From positions 1-45,298 of the forward strand of contig JAPPBT010000021.1 in assembly GCA_026702745.1 (NCBI GenBank): a stretch of DNA of 45,298 nucleotides, in the 5' to 3' direction. Below, one piece after another: positions 42,949 to 45,298 of the stretch. Below the pieces are notes generated by a model that saw only the letters and a program-made list of their open reading frames with translations, searched no databases and was not told the DNA's origin. How positions within the stretch are numbered: the stretch's first letter is position 1; each line of letters starts with the position of its first letter. A program made the position numbers and the translations under genes. Origin of the DNA: Gemmatimonadota bacterium (GTDB lineage: Bacteria; JAAXHH01).

Positions 42949-44292
42949 TCACTCCATCACCCTGAACGGACTGTTCCCCACACCCGGCCATATCCGCACC
43001 ACGCCCAGGGTCGCCCTGACGCCGATCCAGACCCCGGTCATCAACCAGATCCAGTCCAGGGCATGGGGACCGGCGAGCAGCCCGGCCGCACCCGTGCCGG
43101 TGGCGAGGACCACGGCGTTCCTCAGGTACCGGTAGTCTCCCGAGCCCCAGTGCAGTCCGTCTGTGGCGAAGGCCAGAGCGTTCACCGGCTGTACGACGAC
43201 AGCGATGATCCAGGCCGAATGAAAGTAGGCTACCGCGGTCGCGGGTACGAGCAGATCGATGATGACTCCGCTCCCCAGCCACAGGACGAGACCCAGCAGG
43301 CCACCCGACCACACGCTCCAGTGACACACGATGCGCGCCACTTTCCGGGCGCTTCTGATCTGATCGCCGCCGAGGAAGTAGGCCACCAGGCTCTGGCCCG
43401 TGACGGCCAGGGCGTCCAGCACAAAGGTGCCGAACATCCAGACCTGCCTGATCGCCTGGTGGGCGGCCCCGATGTCGGCCCCACCGTGCGTGGCCTCGCG
43501 GGTCGTCAGGAGGAGAAACAGGTTCAGTACGCCGGTGCGTATGAAGAGATCGGCGCCGACGCGCATCAGCCGGCGGACCGCGCCGAGATTTACCTGGAAG
43601 GACCAGCCCAGCTTTCGCCTGACGATCCAGATCGACCAGACCGCGCCGATCCAGTACGCGACGACGCTGGCCACCGCCGCGCCGGCAATACCCAGGGCGG
43701 GCACGGGGCCCGCGCCGAAAATGAGTATCGGGTCGAGCACGATGTTGATGCCGTTGATGCCGAGGGCGATCCAGAGCGGCGAGCGCATATCCTGGAGTCC
43801 CCGCAAGGCGCCGCAGGCCGTCAGTGTGATCAGAATGGCGGGGGCGCCGAGCCAGCGCCAGAAGATGTAGTCCACGGCCCCATCGTGGATCACTCCCGAC
43901 GCACCGAGCAGCGTGGCCAGGTGCGAAGTAAGCGGAACGCCGAGGACGATGATCAGCAGCCCGAAGACCATGCTCATGATGATGCCCAGGCTGCTCATGG
44001 AAACGGACCGGGACCGGTCGTTGTCTCCCTCGGCCTGGGCTACTTCGGTCTGGGTACTGATCCCGAGGAAGTTGAAAACCCAGAAGAGGCCGGAAAGCGA
44101 CACGGCGCCGACCCCGAGGGCGGCCAGGGATTCCGCGCCGAGCCGCTTGATGAAGGCGGTGTCCACGAGCCCGGTAAGCGGTTCCGCGATGAGTGACAGC
44201 AACACGGGGAAGGAAAGCCGCACAAGCGTCGCATGGGGCCTGGCCGTAAAAGGATGGGCGGACGAGGTGCTTGCGGGCTTTGTATCGCACAT
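42949..44292 (-). CDS. MATE-family multidrug exporter, DinF type
   Basis: A 447-aa protein with 12 predicted membrane segments. It has the DinF-branch features FPVLLSLIAEPLTGLVDTAFIKRLG, ALGVGAVSLSGLFWVFNFLGI and ACGALRGLQDMRSPL. I chose ATG 44292, with AGG 6 bases upstream; a GTG at 44298 is also possible. It exports cationic or organic compounds using a proton or sodium gradient. Confidence 0.92.
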   Translation of the reverse strand: MCDTKPASTSSAHPFTARPHATLVRLSFPVLLSLIAEPLTGLVDTAFIKRLGAESLAALGVGAVSLSGLFWVFNFLGISTQTEVAQAEGDNDRSRSVSMSSLGIIMSMVFGLLIIVLGVPLTSHLATLLGASGVIHDGAVDYIFWRWLGAPAILITLTACGALRGLQDMRSPLWIALGINGINIVLDPILIFGAGPVPALGIAGAAVASVVAYWIGAVWSIWIVRRKLGWSFQVNLGAVRRLMRVGADLFIRTGVLNLFLLLTTREATHGGADIGAAHQAIRQVWMFGTFVLDALAVTGQSLVAYFLGGDQIRSARKVARIVCHWSVWSGGLLGLVLWLGSGVIIDLLVPATAVAYFHSAWIIAVVVQPVNALAFATDGLHWGSGDYRYLRNAVVLATGTGAAGLLAGPHALDWIWLMTGVWIGVRATLGVVRIWPGVGNSPFRVME

Positions 44293-44298
44293 ATTCAC

Positions 44299-44415
44299 CT
44301 GGGCGGCGTAGTTGATTAGCGTACTTCGTCGGCGTTCTTAGACAGCGTACTAGATCGGCGCACTCCGGCGGTGCACTTCGCCGGCGCGCTCAGGCGGCGC
44401 ACTCCGGCGGCGCAC
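44299..44415 (-). repeat. Degenerate GC-rich tandem repeats between MATE and FAD oxidase genes
   Basis: The gap is filled with imperfect units built on GGCGCACTCCGGCGG and GGCGNNCTTCGTCGG, about 13-17 bases each, at least five copies. CGGCGCACTCCGGCGG occurs almost exactly twice (from about 44355 and 44394). No gene is visible. Confidence 0.7.
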
Positions 44416-45298
44416 CTAGTCGGCGAACCGGTCCACCGCGAGGAGATCCAGGTCTATATCGAAGTCGAGGTCGCTGTCGGTCCGCTCACCGGCTATGAGC
44501 CGGCGGACCAGCTTCCCTGTCACCGGACCGAGGGATACCCCGATCATGGCGTGGCCGGCCGCCACAACCAGGTTGCTGAAGTCCGGGACCCGGCCCAGAA
44601 AGGGCAGGCCGTCGGGCGTGCAGGGACGCAACCCGCACCAGGTCTCCAGGATCTCATAAGAACCGATATCGAAATCCGGCAGATACCAGGGAATGGCATT
44701 CAGAATGGCGGCAACGCGCCGCTGGTTAATGGTCTGGTCCATGCCGGCCAGCTCCAGGGTGCCCCCGATTCGGAGCGTGTCGCCCATGGGCGTGACGGCC
44801 ACGCGGGATTCCGACAGCATGAAGGGCATTTCCGGCCAGCCAGCAGGCCGTCGCAGGGTAACGCTGTACCCCTTGGCCGGCTGAATGGGCAGCAGAACAC
44901 CAGCGAGACTGCCGAGCGCGGCGGACCAGGAACCCGCCGTGAGCACCACCTCTCCCGCCGCGATATCCCCCCGGGTCGTGTGGGTAACCGAGATACGTCC
45001 GTTTTCTTTCGTGAAGCCCTGTACTTCCGCTCCGGTAAGCACCGTCACGCCTTGCCGTTCTGTGTAGTCCGCCAACGACCGCACAAACTTGGCTGGCGTC
45101 AAGTGGGCATCCTGCCTGAAGTGCAGACCGCCCAACGCATTCAGTTCCAGCCCTGATAGTACCTCGGCCAGTCCGTCCGGAGTAAGTGTGTCGATCTCCA
45201 GTCCGTAGGAGGAGAGGAGGCTCCGTTCCTCCTCCCCTTCTTCCAGGCCGTCCTGCGTTCCGTACACAGCCACCACGCCCCGCTGATGATAGTCGAAA
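44416..45298 (-). CDS. FAD-dependent amine/D-amino-acid oxidase (DadA/ThiO-like), N-terminus outside
   Basis: The minus-strand frame is open from the window edge to its stop, giving 293 residues of the C-terminal part of a DAO-family flavoprotein. GGLHFRQDAHLTPAKFVRSL, VVLTAGSWSA, LPIQPAKGYSV and ETWCGLRPCTPDGLPFLGR are typical of DadA/ThiO proteins, and the GHAMIGVSLGPVTGK segment binds the FAD pyrophosphate. The N-terminal GxGxxG motif lies beyond the edge. The C-terminus is an odd Asp-rich run after the last helix. A role in D-amino acid or glycine oxidation is a family-based inference. Confidence 0.88.
   Translation of the reverse strand, partial: FDYHQRGVVAVYGTQDGLEEGEEERSLLSSYGLEIDTLTPDGLAEVLSGLELNALGGLHFRQDAHLTPAKFVRSLADYTERQGVTVLTGAEVQGFTKENGRISVTHTTRGDIAAGEVVLTAGSWSAALGSLAGVLLPIQPAKGYSVTLRRPAGWPEMPFMLSESRVAVTPMGDTLRIGGTLELAGMDQTINQRRVAAILNAIPWYLPDFDIGSYEILETWCGLRPCTPDGLPFLGRVPDFSNLVVAAGHAMIGVSLGPVTGKLVRRLIAGERTDSDLDFDIDLDLLAVDRFAD

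Noticed and set aside
1-45298. CRISPR arrays, rRNA and tRNA genes
   Set aside because: I saw no regularly spaced repeats of CRISPR length, no rRNA sequence and no convincing tRNA cloverleaf. A tRNA scan would be needed to be sure.

Overview
This window looks like one chromosomal contig from a high-G+C, probably environmental and uncultured Gram-negative bacterium. Its content (three phytanoyl-CoA dioxygenase-family genes, an enolase-superfamily dehydratase, a DUF362 protein, an HpaI-type aldolase, a COG3964-type amidohydrolase, a TRAP transporter) resembles marine or groundwater Latescibacterota/WS3-like genomes. That placement is an inference from gene content. There is no rRNA gene or recognisable tRNA to fix it.

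Region 1 (1-8526) is a defence island with visibly lower G+C than the rest (about half in a sampled stretch, against about two thirds from 8537 on). It starts with a truncated HNH nuclease gene on the minus strand. Then comes a co-directional cluster: type III-like DNA methyltransferase (Mod), nucleotidyltransferase plus HEPN protein, a second MntA/HepT-type pair, and a helicase-nuclease (Res). Two HEPN/MNT modules therefore sit between Mod and Res. The second pair has lost signature active-site residues in both partners.

Region 2 (8537-17946) is more housekeeping-like: mazG, an altronate/mannitol-type oxidoreductase, a zinc alcohol dehydrogenase, a ferritin-like protein, a glycerophosphodiesterase, a ybbA-ybbP-type ABC exporter convergent with a tesA-type lipase, and a SanA-family protein. 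Region 3 (18122-28502) is catabolic: kynureninase, Fe-alcohol dehydrogenase, an epimerase-like SDR and gamma-glutamyltransferase on the plus strand; TRAP permeases DctM/DctQ (no DctP) on the minus strand; then DUF362, a Zn-less MDR and a PhyH oxygenase. Region 4 (28521-37978) holds two tandem NCS2-type permeases, each with an extra C-terminal domain and preceded by a PhyH gene, then a metallo-amidohydrolase, an enolase-superfamily enzyme and an aldolase/Kelch-fragment/PhyH operon.

Region 5 (38342-45298) is a mobile-looking toxin-antitoxin zone: an ARPP-1 family gene with an in-frame amber at codon 3, a HigA antitoxin next to a decayed HigB end, an intact Phd/PIN pair with a clear promoter-operator, a 583-aa protein of unknown function, an orphan antitoxin, a MATE exporter and a truncated FAD amine oxidase. 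Several intergenic gaps contain short, often exact, tandem repeats.

The most interesting signals are the methyltransferase/HEPN-MNT/HEPN-MNT/helicase island, the duplicated NCS2 permeases with a possible GHKL-like tail, and the amber-interrupted ARPP-1 gene.
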